Positions 10,205 through 20,131 of a stretch of 64,000 bases of DNA are shown one piece after another. The stretch's first letter is position 1. Every line of letters starts with the position of its first letter. The notes under the pieces were generated by a model. It saw only the letters and a program-made list of their open reading frames with translations, was not told the origin of the DNA and searched no databases. Both the position numbers and the translations under genes were made by a program. The stretch covers positions 110,001-174,000 of the forward strand of contig JACKIC010000006.1 of NCBI GenBank assembly GCA_020638655.1. The letters run 5' to 3'. This stretch comes from Planctomycetota bacterium. Its GTDB lineage: Bacteria; Planctomycetota; UBA1135; UBA2386.

Positions 10205-10888
10205 GTGCGCGTCGTCCTGCTGTCATCGCCTGGTGCCGAGCCGGCCCTGCACTGGAGCTTCGCGCTCGGCGAACGACTGCACAGCGCGATGGTGGATGCC
10301 GGCCACGAGGTGCGGTGGTTGGCGCCCGTGGTGGCCGGCGCCGGCGTGCCGGCACAGACGGCTGCCGAGGTGCTGCGCGTCGGCGCGGCGCCGCTGCATC
10401 GGGTCGGCGACGCGATCCTGCACGACGAGCTCGAACGTGAGTTGGCCAACGATCTGCGTGCCCGCGCCGCGGACCTGGTGCTGCACGTGGGGCTCGGTGC
10501 CCGTGGTTCGGCCAACCTGCTGTGGCTCGCCGACCGCATGGGCAGCCGCGCGCTGGCCGTGGTGCGCGCCGCGGAGGTCCTCTGTCACCGCGGCGATCTC
10601 GTCGACCATCGCGGCGAGTCGTGCACCGCGATCGACGACGCCGAGCGCTGCCGCCGCTGTTGTTCGAAGGGGCTGCGCCGCGCCGGGCACGCCGACCTGG
10701 CGACGCGCCTCGATCTGCTGGTCTGCTGCCTGCAGGTCAGCGCCGCGGTGTTCGTCGAGACCGCCACTGAGGTGTCGCAACTCGAACAGGTCGGCGTGCC
10801 GCGTCGTCTGTTGCACGTCGCCGCGCCCGACGAGGTCGCCGCCGCCGTGCTCACGCGCCTCGCGCCGGCCTCGCTCAGCGACGCCTGA
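10205..10888 (+). CDS. Hypothetical protein, glycosyltransferase-like N terminus
   Basis: 227 aa from a GTG start four bases after the Nudix gene, so the pair is probably one transcript. The first 60 residues (MRVVLLSSPG, then a helix, then AGHEVRWLAP) look like the Rossmann start of GT-B glycosyltransferases, but no donor-site motif follows and the protein is half the usual length. A cysteine cluster, CRRCC with another Cys nine residues before, lies near residue 155. No function can be assigned. Its 3' end overlaps the convergent serine hydrolase gene by 14 bases. Confidence 0.6.
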   Translation: MRVVLLSSPGAEPALHWSFALGERLHSAMVDAGHEVRWLAPVVAGAGVPAQTAAEVLRVGAAPLHRVGDAILHDELERELANDLRARAADLVLHVGLGARGSANLLWLADRMGSRALAVVRAAEVLCHRGDLVDHRGESCTAIDDAERCRRCCSKGLRRAGHADLATRLDLLVCCLQVSAAVFVETATEVSQLEQVGVPRRLLHVAAPDEVAAAVLTRLAPASLSDA

Positions 10889-12410
10889 AGTCGAGCGCGC
10901 CGAAGTCGAAGTCGACGATCGGGCAGTCGATGCGGAAACCCGCGACCTTGCCGGCGTAGTCGAAGTCGAAGCGGAACAACGCGAACGGCAGGAACTTGTC
11001 CGGGAAGTCGACGCGGAACGTGTCCTGGTGCCAGTGCGTCATCGTGCCGAACAGCTTCTCCTTGCTCGGGGTCAGCTCGACGTAGAGCTTGCCGTCGCGC
11101 ACCTCGACCACGGCCGGGCCGTAGATCGCGTCTTCGTAGTTGCCGGCGTATTCGCCGAGCGGCAGCCGCGGCGACGTGCCCTCGATGCGCTGCGCTTCCC
11201 GCGCCTCGCGCTCGGCCTTCTCCTGCGCCTTGATGCGCTTGCCGATCAGCGCGATGCGTTCGATCTGCGCCTTGCCGTCGCCGCCGGCGCGCGCCGCGAG
11301 CAGTGCCCGCTTGATCGCCTCGTTGACGACGCCGTCGTTGCCGTTGTTGAGCACGATGAAGCCGAACTTCTCCTCGGGCATCAGCGAGACCTTGCTCAGG
11401 AAGCCCGGCATGCCGCCGTCGTGCTCGATCAGCTTCATGCCGCGTTCGACGGCGAGGAACCAGCCCAGGCCGTAGCTGCGGAAGTCCTTGGTGTTGGCGC
11501 CCGAGCCGCCGCCCGTGGTGACGTTCGGGTGCCACAGTTCGCGCAGCGAATCGGCGTCCAACATCGTCTTGCCCTGCCACTTGCCGTCGGCGAGCAGCAT
11601 GCGCACCCAGGACGACAGCTCGTGCACCGACGAGTAGATCGCGCCGGCCGGCTTGCAGGCCAGGAACTCGCTCGCCGGGATCTGCTCGCCGTCGATGTGC
11701 GGCAGCGCCTTCTCGGCACCTTCGGGCAGCCGCGCCGCCGTGGCGCGCGACGCGGTCATGTCGAGCGGCTTGAACAACTCGGTCTCGACGTAGTCCTCCC
11801 AGCTCTTGCCCGACACCTTCTGGATGATCAGGCCCGCGACCATGAACATCAGGTTCTGGTAGCCGAACTTGTCGCGGAAGCTCTGCACGATCGGCAGGCG
11901 CTCCATGCGCCGCAGGATCTCCTTGTCGTCGTACTTGCTGCCGTACCAGAGCAGGTCGCCCTCGAACGTCTTGAGCCCGCAGCGGTGGCACAGCAGGTCG
12001 CGCACCGTCATGTGCGCGGTGATCCAAGGATCGGCCATGCGAAACTCGGGGATGTGGTCGATCACGCGGTCGTCCCAGCCGAGCTTGCCGGCGGCGACGA
12101 GGCGGGCGACGCTCGCCGCGGTGAACGCCTTGCTGCACGAGGCGATGTTGAACAGCGTCGTCGGCGTCACCGGCACGCCCTTGCTGCGTTCGCCGCACGC
12201 GACCTCGCAGAGCACCTCGCCGTCCTGGATCACCGCGACCGCGAGGCCCACGGTCTGGAACTTCTCCTGCGCGAGCGTGACCCATTCGGTCACCTGTTCG
12301 GCGGTGAGGTTGGTGGGGGTGGTCTGAGCGGCCTGTTGCGCCACCGCCGCGACCGGCGCGAGCGTGCTGACGAGGCCGAGGAAGAGGAACGAGCGGAGCA
12401 GGGATGGCAT
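10875..12410 (-). CDS. Secreted beta-lactamase-fold serine hydrolase with DUF3471-like C terminus
   Basis: 511 aa with a clear signal peptide (residues 1-24, VAAVAQ). The catalytic domain carries the SxxK nucleophile motif SCSK at 91-94 and the YxN motif YQN at 184-186, as in class C beta-lactamase/esterase-family enzymes (COG1680). The last 110 residues form a small beta domain like DUF3471, often found behind this fold. Such proteins hydrolyse peptides, esters or D-amino-acid amides outside the cytoplasm. The physiological substrate is not predictable, and antibiotic resistance should not be assumed. Confidence 0.85.
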   Translation of the reverse strand: MPSLLRSFLFLGLVSTLAPVAAVAQQAAQTTPTNLTAEQVTEWVTLAQEKFQTVGLAVAVIQDGEVLCEVACGERSKGVPVTPTTLFNIASCSKAFTAASVARLVAAGKLGWDDRVIDHIPEFRMADPWITAHMTVRDLLCHRCGLKTFEGDLLWYGSKYDDKEILRRMERLPIVQSFRDKFGYQNLMFMVAGLIIQKVSGKSWEDYVETELFKPLDMTASRATAARLPEGAEKALPHIDGEQIPASEFLACKPAGAIYSSVHELSSWVRMLLADGKWQGKTMLDADSLRELWHPNVTTGGGSGANTKDFRSYGLGWFLAVERGMKLIEHDGGMPGFLSKVSLMPEEKFGFIVLNNGNDGVVNEAIKRALLAARAGGDGKAQIERIALIGKRIKAQEKAEREAREAQRIEGTSPRLPLGEYAGNYEDAIYGPAVVEVRDGKLYVELTPSKEKLFGTMTHWHQDTFRVDFPDKFLPFALFRFDFDYAGKVAGFRIDCPIVDFDFGALDFRRR

Positions 12411-12516
12411 GGCGGGCGGGTCTCGCGTTTTCGGTTGAGCTGCAACCTACGTTGTCGGCCTGGGCTCGGCACGCACAGATCTTTCGCTATGCTGCCCCGG
12501 CCCCCGTTCCTCGCGC

Positions 12517-14619
12517 ATGCGCCTGCCCTGTCTTCTCCTGTTCGCGGCCGCCGAGGTCGCGGCGCAGAGTTGTCCTCGCCCTCTGCCGCCCGCCGACGGT
12601 CATCCGTTGGCGATCGACCCGGTCGTGGCGCTGACCTATTCGGACGGCTATCAGGCCTACGGCTCGCTGATCCGCCCCAGCGTCACCGCGCCGACCTGCG
12701 GCTGGCCGCTGGTCGTGTTCGTGCACCCGCTGGGCAGCACGCGGGCCAGCGACCTCGACCTGCAGAACCTGATCGCGGGCCAGGGTTACGCGGTCTACAG
12801 CTACGACGTGCGCGGTCACGGCCAGTCCCTGGCCGCCAACCCGACGCACCCCAACGCCGGCTCGACCCTGTGGGGACCGATCGAGCGCTGTGACCTGGCC
12901 GAGCAGATCCTGTTCGCGTCGGCCAACCCGTCCTGGGCGGGCGTCGTCGACGGCACCCGCGTCGCCGTCGTCGGCAGCAGCCAGGGCGGCGTGCACGCGT
13001 GGAACGCGGCCGCGTGGTCGGGGCTGCCGCTGACCGTTCCCGGGCGCACCGCGCTGACCTTCCCGACCATCGCCTGCGCCGTCGCCAGCGACTACGTCGC
13101 CGAGCCGATCGACGACTGGCTGCGCGGCGGCGAGCTGTGGAGCACGTGGTTCCTCGAGGCGATCGCCGGCAGCTACGCGGGCCTGCCGATCGACGCGGGC
13201 CTGGTGCAGGCCGCCCGATCGGCGTTCGTCGCGCAGGCGCCGCAACAGCTGCTCGCGCACTTCGCCACCGAAGGCCGCGCCGTCGCGCCCGAGCTGCTGG
13301 CCTCGACCGTGCCGGTGCTCTACTCGCACGCCTACCACGACCGCATCGACAGCCCGCTCGAGACGCTGCGCCTGCTGCAGAACATGGCCGCGCCGCGGCG
13401 CGTGCTGCTCAGCACGGTCGGTCACAATACGCCCGCAAACGACGCCGAGCGGGCGTTCCGCGATGGCCTGCTGCTGCGCTGGTTGCACCGCTTCCTGTGG
13501 CAGGAGGCCAACGAGATCGACCTCGAAGAGCCCTACGTGCTCTCCGAGATGCCGCTGCCTCGGCTGCTGCGCGAGGACCCTGGGTTCGCCTGGAGTCGTC
13601 ACCATGGCGGCGACCCGCTCGTTGCCAGCAACGCGCTGCGGCTCTACCTGCACGACGACCAGCAGCTGCGCGACGCGCCGCTCGCGGCGCCGGCGCCCGC
13701 GGCAGCGATCGCGCAGACGATCACCAATCCGGCAGCGTTCACGCCGCTCGACTACATCGACCAGCCCGCGGTGCGCGACCTCAACAACCTGCTGCAGGTC
13801 TGTCCGCTGCAGGAGCTCGTCTACACCGCGGTGATCAACGACGAGCGGCAGCTGGCGCAGAGCGCGGTGCTGCACCTGCGGGTCGTGCCGCAGACCGCTG
13901 ACTGGATGCTCGCGGCGCTGCTCACGATCGAGCCGCCGGGACCCGGCGCCGAAGAAGTGATGCTGAGCAGCCAGGGGCTGTTCAACACCGCCAGTTCGCC
14001 GGGCGTCGCCGAGGAGCACGACGTGATCCTGCCGCCGGTCGCGGCGCGCATCCCGGCTGGTTCGATCCTGCGCCTGCGGGTGCGCAACCTGTGGCTGCGC
14101 GAGTCGCCGATGGCGCGCATGCTCGAGGTCGCACCCCGCTTCCACGACTTCCAGGTCGACGTGACGCACGACGACGGCGTCGGCCGCTCCTGGCTCGACC
14201 TGCCGCTCGAGCCCGTGCGGCCCAAGCTCGCGACCGAGACCACGTGGTATCCGCTGGCCACTGCGCCGGTGGTCGACCTGCTGGTGCGCGCCGGCACCGA
14301 ACGCGCCGGCGACATCTACTACGTCGCCGCGGGCATCAGCGGCCACGTGCCGGGCACGCCGTTCCTCAACGACGTGATCCCGCTGCAGGACGACTGGCTC
14401 GAAGGGGTCGTCACCGGCGCGATCAACCAGCCCGAGTTCCTGGGCTTCTTCGGCGTGACCGACGCGGCGGGCGAAGCGACGGCAACCCTCGACTTCTCCG
14501 CGTTCGCGCCGTTGCCGCCGATCCTGACGGGCTTCCGGCTGTCGTTCGCGACGTTCGTGTTCGACACGTCGTTGGCGAGCGGGGCCGCGTCGAACCCGTG
14601 CGACCTGTTCTTGCGGTGA
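12517..14619 (+). CDS. Secreted alpha/beta hydrolase, CocE/X-Pro peptidase-like layout
   Basis: 700 aa with a short signal peptide (MRLPCLLLFAAAEVAAQ). An alpha/beta-hydrolase core occupies the first 320 residues: the oxyanion strand VVFVHPLGS, DVRGHGQS, nucleophile elbow GSSQGG with serine near 155, an Asp in the YHDRIDSP segment and His in STVGHNTP. The C-terminal half is beta-rich, resembling the galactose-binding-like domain of CocE/PepX enzymes, ending in TLDFSAF. This suggests an exported esterase or peptidase. It is divergent from the serine hydrolase gene, with 106 bases between. Confidence 0.75.
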   Translation: MRLPCLLLFAAAEVAAQSCPRPLPPADGHPLAIDPVVALTYSDGYQAYGSLIRPSVTAPTCGWPLVVFVHPLGSTRASDLDLQNLIAGQGYAVYSYDVRGHGQSLAANPTHPNAGSTLWGPIERCDLAEQILFASANPSWAGVVDGTRVAVVGSSQGGVHAWNAAAWSGLPLTVPGRTALTFPTIACAVASDYVAEPIDDWLRGGELWSTWFLEAIAGSYAGLPIDAGLVQAARSAFVAQAPQQLLAHFATEGRAVAPELLASTVPVLYSHAYHDRIDSPLETLRLLQNMAAPRRVLLSTVGHNTPANDAERAFRDGLLLRWLHRFLWQEANEIDLEEPYVLSEMPLPRLLREDPGFAWSRHHGGDPLVASNALRLYLHDDQQLRDAPLAAPAPAAAIAQTITNPAAFTPLDYIDQPAVRDLNNLLQVCPLQELVYTAVINDERQLAQSAVLHLRVVPQTADWMLAALLTIEPPGPGAEEVMLSSQGLFNTASSPGVAEEHDVILPPVAARIPAGSILRLRVRNLWLRESPMARMLEVAPRFHDFQVDVTHDDGVGRSWLDLPLEPVRPKLATETTWYPLATAPVVDLLVRAGTERAGDIYYVAAGISGHVPGTPFLNDVIPLQDDWLEGVVTGAINQPEFLGFFGVTDAAGEATATLDFSAFAPLPPILTGFRLSFATFVFDTSLASGAASNPCDLFLR

Positions 14620-14733
14620 GCCTTTCGCGCTGACGGGCTGCGGACTCTGGCCGAGGCCGCGGGGCACAAGGATCCGTCGGATCGGGGCCGAAGACCGATC
14701 GTCGCCCTGAGGCGCAGCGCGGACGATTGCTTC

Positions 14734-15402
14734 ATGAACAGTCGTTGGCCGTGTGGGGCAGCGACGAAGTGGGTCGCGTCCCTGGCGTTGGCCGCGTGTG
14801 CGCTCGAGGAGTCGTCCACGCAGACCGCTGGCGGGCCCCGGTTCTACTCCGAGCTGGGAATGGGCGGGCGCTACCTGGCCGACGACTCGATCTACGGCAA
14901 CGCGTCGGAGCACGGCGTGCTGAGCCTGGCCATGGCCGGCGTGGGGGAGCAGGGCTGGGGCCTCGAGTTCCTGGCCGCGGCGTCGTTTCCGAGCCTCTGG
15001 GACACCCTGCCGGTCGAGGAGAACGGACAGTTCCTGAGCACCGACTCGACCACCACGGAGCTCTCGTTGGGGCCGTGCCTGGTGGTCACCGACCCAGAGA
15101 CTCCCTGGCACGTGCGGTTCGGCCTGGGGCCTTCCTGGATCAACGCGGACGTCTGGCGCGAACGCGCCGACAGCGTCTATCTCGAGGAGAAGAGCGGGGA
15201 CGGGTCGCTGGGTCTCTACGGTCACGCGTCCGTGCTGTACGAGCTCGGCAGCCTCGGTCCCGGCCCGAGCCGCTGGACCGTGGGCATCGACCTTCGCTTC
15301 CTGGTGTTCACGCAGATGGACTTCTTCGGCGAGTCGTTCCCGGGGCAGAGCGGCGACGCCGACTACTTCCAGTTCCTGCTGCTGTTCGGGGTCGTGCCGT
15401 GA
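14734..15402 (+). CDS. Hypothetical lipoprotein or outer-membrane barrel protein
   Basis: 222 aa, family not recognised. A lipobox-like LALAAC lies near residue 22. The rest is rich in alternating beta-type segments and Gly/aromatic residues (YSELGMGGRYL, WGLEFLAAASF, VRFGLGPSWI, GLYGHASVLY, FQFLLLFGVV), ending close to a C-terminal aromatic/hydrophobic strand. This pattern suggests an 8-strand outer-membrane beta barrel, but the lipobox argues for membrane anchoring; the sequence does not settle it. It stands between two secreted hydrolase genes. Confidence 0.65.
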   Translation: MNSRWPCGAATKWVASLALAACALEESSTQTAGGPRFYSELGMGGRYLADDSIYGNASEHGVLSLAMAGVGEQGWGLEFLAAASFPSLWDTLPVEENGQFLSTDSTTTELSLGPCLVVTDPETPWHVRFGLGPSWINADVWRERADSVYLEEKSGDGSLGLYGHASVLYELGSLGPGPSRWTVGIDLRFLVFTQMDFFGESFPGQSGDADYFQFLLLFGVVP

Positions 15403-15521
15403 AGAAGTCGCGGTAGGTCTGGCCGCCGCGTCGCGTGTCGGTTTCTTTCGTCGGGCGTGGAGTTCGTGCCGTGGCCGCGAGTCGGCGGGCCCCCTCTCCT
15501 TCTCTCCAGAAGACCGTCTGC

Positions 15522-17045
15522 ATGAACCACTGCCGCCTGCTCGTCACCGTCTCCTTCTCGCTGATCGCTGCTGGCGTCTGCATCGCCGGGGCGCCGCAGG
15601 AGCCGGCGGTCGGCCCACAGCCGATCGCGCCCGACGCGCCCGACGCCGCACCGGTCGACCCGGCGCTGCTGAAGGCGCAGATCGGCGAGCTGCTGCAGGC
15701 CTATCACGAGCAGCGGCACTTCGACGGCGCGGCGCTGATCGCCGACGACGGCAAGGTCGTCTATCAGGGGGCGTTCGGCCTCGCCAACGCGGATTGGAAG
15801 GTGCCCAACGGCGTCGACACCAGGTTCCGGGTCGGCGCGATCACCAAGCAGTTCACCGCGATGCTGGTGCTGCTGCTCGTGCAGGAAGGCAAGCTCGAAC
15901 TCGGCGCGCCGATCGGTCGGTATCTGCCGCGGCTCACAGCCGAGATCGGCGACAAGGTGACGATCCACCACCTGCTGGGCCATGCCTCTGGGATCCCACC
16001 GCTCGGCACCGGACCCGGATGGCAGGCGGACCTGCGGCATCACCTGTCGGTCGACGAGCTCGTGGCCCGGATCGGCAGCCGTGCGCTCGAGTTCGAACCC
16101 GGCACGGAGTTCCGCTACAGCAACGCTGGCTACTGCCTGCTCGGCGCGATCGTCGAGGCGGTGACCGGGAAGACCTTCGGCGAAGTCCTGCGGGGGCGCA
16201 TCCTCGAACCGCTGCAGATGCACGACAGCGGCTACGACGATCAGGACGCAGTGCTCGAGAATCGCGCCACGGGCTATGAGCTGCTGCTCGGTGGGCGCCG
16301 TCTCGCGCCGTGGACCGAGATGAGCAACCACTTCTCGAGCGACGGCATGTACTCGACCGTTCTCGACCTCTGGAAGTGGGAGCAGGCGCTGCGTTCGGGT
16401 CGGTTGCTGAACGCGGCGCTGGCCCAACGGATGTTCACGCCATCGGCGGCTGGGTACGGCTACGGCTGGCATGTCGATGACCACGGCATCTGGCACGGGT
16501 CGTTCAACATCGCGCCCGTCGACTCTGCGATCCGCGGTTTCCAGGGCCTCGTCGGCCGGATCCCGGCGCGTGGGCGATGCGTCATCCTGCTCAGCAACTC
16601 GGGCTACGCGTCGGTCGCCGACGCGGCCATGCAGATCGCGGACATCCTCGAGGGTAAGGGGCCGCAGACGCCGGCCCCGCGGCCGGCGTGGGCGCTGGCG
16701 CAGACGATCCTCGACGACGGCATCGAAGTCGCCCTCGCGCGCCTCGTCGAGCTGCCGCAGTCGCTGCGTGAGACCCCGCGGCTGCCGCCCGGAGAGATCG
16801 AAGGCACGATCGACCTGCTCGGTTTCCGGCTGCTTGCGCAACGGCGCGTGGCCGAGGCCACGTCGCTGTTCGAGTTCAACGCGCGCGCGTTTCTGAAGTC
16901 GGCGATGCGATGGGACAGCCTCGGGGAAGCGCATCTGCAGGCCGGCAATCGTGATCTCGCCCTACAGAGCTTCCGCACCGCGGTCGAACTGGAGCCGTGG
17001 AGCGCGCGAGCCAAGGCGAGGCTCGCCAAGGCCGAGGCGCAGTAG
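15522..17045 (+). CDS. Beta-lactamase-fold protein lacking the catalytic serine, with TPR-like tail
   Basis: 507 aa from the ATG at 15522, which begins a signal peptide. The fold matches COG1680 proteins: an FRVG-ITKQFTA region, YSNAGY (Y199-N201), and HGS near 330. The residue that should be the nucleophile serine of SxxK is alanine (AITK at 106-109; codon GCG), while the lysine and Tyr are kept. The last 75 residues look like one or two TPR helices (WDSLGEAHLQAGNRDLALQSF). It is therefore either an inactive pseudoenzyme with a binding role or uses another residue. An upstream in-frame start at 15435 would add 29 residues before the signal peptide and is unlikely. Confidence 0.85.
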   Translation: MNHCRLLVTVSFSLIAAGVCIAGAPQEPAVGPQPIAPDAPDAAPVDPALLKAQIGELLQAYHEQRHFDGAALIADDGKVVYQGAFGLANADWKVPNGVDTRFRVGAITKQFTAMLVLLLVQEGKLELGAPIGRYLPRLTAEIGDKVTIHHLLGHASGIPPLGTGPGWQADLRHHLSVDELVARIGSRALEFEPGTEFRYSNAGYCLLGAIVEAVTGKTFGEVLRGRILEPLQMHDSGYDDQDAVLENRATGYELLLGGRRLAPWTEMSNHFSSDGMYSTVLDLWKWEQALRSGRLLNAALAQRMFTPSAAGYGYGWHVDDHGIWHGSFNIAPVDSAIRGFQGLVGRIPARGRCVILLSNSGYASVADAAMQIADILEGKGPQTPAPRPAWALAQTILDDGIEVALARLVELPQSLRETPRLPPGEIEGTIDLLGFRLLAQRRVAEATSLFEFNARAFLKSAMRWDSLGEAHLQAGNRDLALQSFRTAVELEPWSARAKARLAKAEAQ

Positions 17046-17099
17046 CGCGGTGCCACCGGGGTGACAGCCCGAACTGCGGATCGGGTAGTCTCTCGCGCC

Positions 17100-18377
17100 A
17101 TGCCGCCCTCTGTCCGTTTCGCCATTCTCTCCTGGGCTGCCGCCTGCTCGTTCGGCGTTGCGGGCTGCAGCGGCGGCGGAGGAGCAGGCCCGACGGCGCC
17201 CGCGATCACCAACCTGCAGCTGCAGCCCCGCACCGCCTACGAGTCGGCGACGCCGGTCACCTTCCTGGTCGGCTTCGATCTGTTCGACCCCAACCGCGAC
17301 GTGCAGAGCGCGAGCTTCGTGCTGCGCACCGCCGGCGGCCAGCTCGTCGACCAGCAGACGATCCCGTTCACCGCGCCCGTCGCCAGCCTCAGCATCGCCG
17401 GCAGCGCCGCGGTGCCGCTGCCGCAGATCGGCACGTTCGACGTGGAGATCTGGACCACCGACGCGGCCGGGTTGACCTCCAATTCGCTGACGACCACGGT
17501 GCAGGTCGTGCCCCACGCGTGGAGCGACCTGCCCGCGGACCTCGTCGTGCGTCAGGACGCGGCCGCAGCGGCGCTCGATGGCCAGGTCTATCTGGTCGGC
17601 GGTTCGCGGCAGGACCTCAGCGTGTTCCCGGGGCCGAGCACGACCCTGGTCACGCGACTGGATCCGGCGACCGAGACGTGGACCACGACGACGCCGATGA
17701 CCGTGTCGAGGCGCGCGCACACCTGCGCGGTCGCCGGCGGCAACCTCTACGCGATCGGCGGCGAGATCGCGCCCACGGGAATCGGGTTCGAGACCGACAG
17801 CGTCGAACGCTTCGATCCGCTCACCGAGGTGTGGACGCCCGTCAGCGCGGCGCCGACCGCGCGAGTCCACGCCGCTGCCGCGACCGTCGGCGGCCGCATC
17901 TACGTCGTCGGTGGCGGCCTCGGGGCGCAGCAGGCGCTCGACACGCTCGAGTCCTACGACCCGGTGTCGGACACATGGGCCACCGAGGCGCCGATGCCGC
18001 ACGCACGTCACCGTCCGCGCGCCGCGGCCTTCGGCGGCAAGCTGGTGGTGATCGGCGGCAGCAACACGATGTACTCGCACGTGGCGCGCGTCGACGTGTT
18101 CGATCCTGCGACCGGCACCTGGTCGAACGAGCTGCGATTCTTCGACACACCGTGCACCTACCTCACGAACATCGCCGGCCAGCTCTACGCGGGCGGCGGC
18201 ACGAACCCGACCTGGCTCGCTCGCGCGGGTGATCCCGAGCTCGCGACGTGGCAGGAGCTGACCGGAGGCCGGCACGCCAACTACGCGACCGCCTCGGTGG
18301 CTGCGACCGACGACGGCATCTTCGTCTTCGGTTCGTCGTCCGCCGAGCGCTACCGGGTCGCGCGCGAGATCCGGTGA
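17100..18377 (+). CDS. Kelch-repeat lipoprotein
   Basis: 425 aa. A lipoprotein signal ends at GVAGC near residue 22. A Gly/Pro linker and an Ig-like beta domain (about 35-140) follow. Then come five to six kelch repeats with the typical GG...Y, W and ERFDPLTEVW-type pattern (VYLVGGS, LYAIGGE, IYVVGGG, LVVIGGS, LYAGGGT), making a beta propeller. It is probably anchored at the periplasmic face or cell surface as a binding scaffold. Its stop codon overlaps the GTG start of the next gene (GTGA), so the two are translationally coupled. Confidence 0.85.
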   Translation: MPPSVRFAILSWAAACSFGVAGCSGGGGAGPTAPAITNLQLQPRTAYESATPVTFLVGFDLFDPNRDVQSASFVLRTAGGQLVDQQTIPFTAPVASLSIAGSAAVPLPQIGTFDVEIWTTDAAGLTSNSLTTTVQVVPHAWSDLPADLVVRQDAAAAALDGQVYLVGGSRQDLSVFPGPSTTLVTRLDPATETWTTTTPMTVSRRAHTCAVAGGNLYAIGGEIAPTGIGFETDSVERFDPLTEVWTPVSAAPTARVHAAAATVGGRIYVVGGGLGAQQALDTLESYDPVSDTWATEAPMPHARHRPRAAAFGGKLVVIGGSNTMYSHVARVDVFDPATGTWSNELRFFDTPCTYLTNIAGQLYAGGGTNPTWLARAGDPELATWQELTGGRHANYATASVAATDDGIFVFGSSSAERYRVAREIR

Positions 18378-20116
18378 GCATCCTCGGTTCCATGCGTCGC
18401 TGGGGGTTCACGACCTGGTTGCTCGCTGGCGGGGTGCTTGTCGCGCTGGCGCTGGTGATCGCGCAGGTCGTGCACCTGCGCCATCAGGCGTGTGACGACG
18501 CCTACATCACCTACCGCTTCGCGGACAATCTCGTCGACGGCATGGGGCTGCGTTGGAACCCGACCTCGCCGCCGTGCGAGGGCTACACGAACCTGCTGCA
18601 TCTGCTGCTCATCGCGGCCCTGCACTGCATGGGCGTGGATCTGCCCGTCGCGTCGCTCGCGGTGTCGATCGCTGCCGTGCTCGGCATCGTCGCGGTCCTG
18701 GCGACGGTGATCCCGTGGCGCGAACGCACGGCGCCGCTGGTCGCCCTGCCCACGTTCGTGCTGCTCGCGACCCAGGACCTGCGCGTGCACGCCAGCAGCG
18801 GCCTCGAGACCGTGTTGTTCGGGTTCCTCGCGGTCGCCTTCGTCGCGCTGATGCCGCGACTGCTCGGGCCCGCGCGACAGGTCGGCTGGGGCATGCTCTG
18901 CGGCGCGCTCGGGTTGGCCCTGGTGTGGGCCCGACCCGACGGCGGGCTCGTCGTCGTGATGGCGCTGGCCGTCGTCACCTTCGTCTGTTGGCGCGAGAAG
19001 AACAATTGGCGCGGCGCGGTGGCGTGTGGCCTCACGTTCGCCGTGGCGCTGCTCGCCTACGTCGCGTGGAAGCTCGTCTACTTCGGACACCTGCTGCCCA
19101 ATCCCTACTACATGAAGGCGACGCAGCCCGGGTGGCCCGGCCTCGGGCCAACCCTCGAATACCTGTCGGCCTACCGGTGGGAACTGCTCGTCGGTGTCGG
19201 GGTGATGGCGGGTGCCGCGGTGCGCCGGGGGCGGGCTGCGCCCGCACGGCAACGCGATCGGCTGGTGCCGATGATCACGCTCGCGGTCTTCGGTGCCTGG
19301 CTCGCCTACACCGCGCGCATCGTGCACGAGATCGGCTTCTCGCACCGGTTCTCGTGGCACCTGATCCCGTTGCTCACGTTCGGCGCGACGGCAGCCGCGA
19401 GCGGCTTGCTGGGGCGCATCGGAGCGCGTCCGTGGATCGCGGCGGCGTCGTGGCTCGTCCTGGCGCTCGAGCTCGGCACGGTCGCGTGGCGGGTTCCGTC
19501 CGCGCTGTCGTCCTTGGGTTCACCGGCGACCGTGCCGCCGCTGAGTCAGCAGTTCGAACGCATGGGTGTCGCGCTGCACGACTTCGGGCGCGGTTGGGAT
19601 CTGCGCATCTTGTGCAGCAACGCCGGCATCACGCCGTTCTTGTCCCGCGCGCACCACATCGACCCCGCGGGTCTCACCGACGACGGCTTCTGCCGCCGGA
19701 CCCCCGAAGCGGAACGCAACCTCTATGTGGCCACGATGCGGCCCGACGTGATCCTCTGGTACCTGCCACCGGCGAGCGCCGGCGCCACGAGCCTTGCGGA
19801 CGATCCGCGTCTGTCTTCCTCCCGCTACATCCGCGAGTGGTGCCTCGCCGCGCCGGAGAGCATGGACGAGGGCACCAAGGTGTCGATCCGTGGCATGCCC
19901 ATGGACCACACCAGCCAGCAACTCTTCGACCAGGCGGTGTTCCTGCGCGAGTTCACGACCCTGGTCGGCGAGATGAGCTGCGGCCAGCATCGCTGGCGGA
20001 TGTTCGCCTACGTCGTGCGGACCAGCCCCAGCCACGACGCGCTGGTGAAGTTCCTCTCCGAGCGCGTCGACATCGCCGCTGCCGACGTCGATCCCGACGG
20101 CTGGCCTCCGAAGTGA
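18374..20116 (+). CDS. GT-C-like polytopic membrane glycosyltransferase
   Basis: 580 aa from GTG 18374, which overlaps the previous stop (GTGA). About 10 membrane helices fill the first 400 residues; a soluble domain of about 180 residues follows. The first extracytoplasmic loop carries DDAYITYRFADN and CEGYTN, matching the DDAYI...RYA...EGYTN pattern of GT-C family members that use polyprenyl-phosphate sugars. The likely role is sugar transfer on the outer face of the cytoplasmic membrane. The acceptor is unknown. The ATG at 18392 is an alternative start. Confidence 0.8.
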   Translation: MSILGSMRRWGFTTWLLAGGVLVALALVIAQVVHLRHQACDDAYITYRFADNLVDGMGLRWNPTSPPCEGYTNLLHLLLIAALHCMGVDLPVASLAVSIAAVLGIVAVLATVIPWRERTAPLVALPTFVLLATQDLRVHASSGLETVLFGFLAVAFVALMPRLLGPARQVGWGMLCGALGLALVWARPDGGLVVVMALAVVTFVCWREKNNWRGAVACGLTFAVALLAYVAWKLVYFGHLLPNPYYMKATQPGWPGLGPTLEYLSAYRWELLVGVGVMAGAAVRRGRAAPARQRDRLVPMITLAVFGAWLAYTARIVHEIGFSHRFSWHLIPLLTFGATAAASGLLGRIGARPWIAAASWLVLALELGTVAWRVPSALSSLGSPATVPPLSQQFERMGVALHDFGRGWDLRILCSNAGITPFLSRAHHIDPAGLTDDGFCRRTPEAERNLYVATMRPDVILWYLPPASAGATSLADDPRLSSSRYIREWCLAAPESMDEGTKVSIRGMPMDHTSQQLFDQAVFLREFTTLVGEMSCGQHRWRMFAYVVRTSPSHDALVKFLSERVDIAAADVDPDGWPPK

Positions 20117-20131
20117 TCCGCGCAGTCGGCG

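Noticed and set aside
10875..12410. Antibiotic-resistance beta-lactamase
   Set aside because: The fold family includes many esterases and peptidases; the sequence has the family motifs but nothing specific for beta-lactam hydrolysis.
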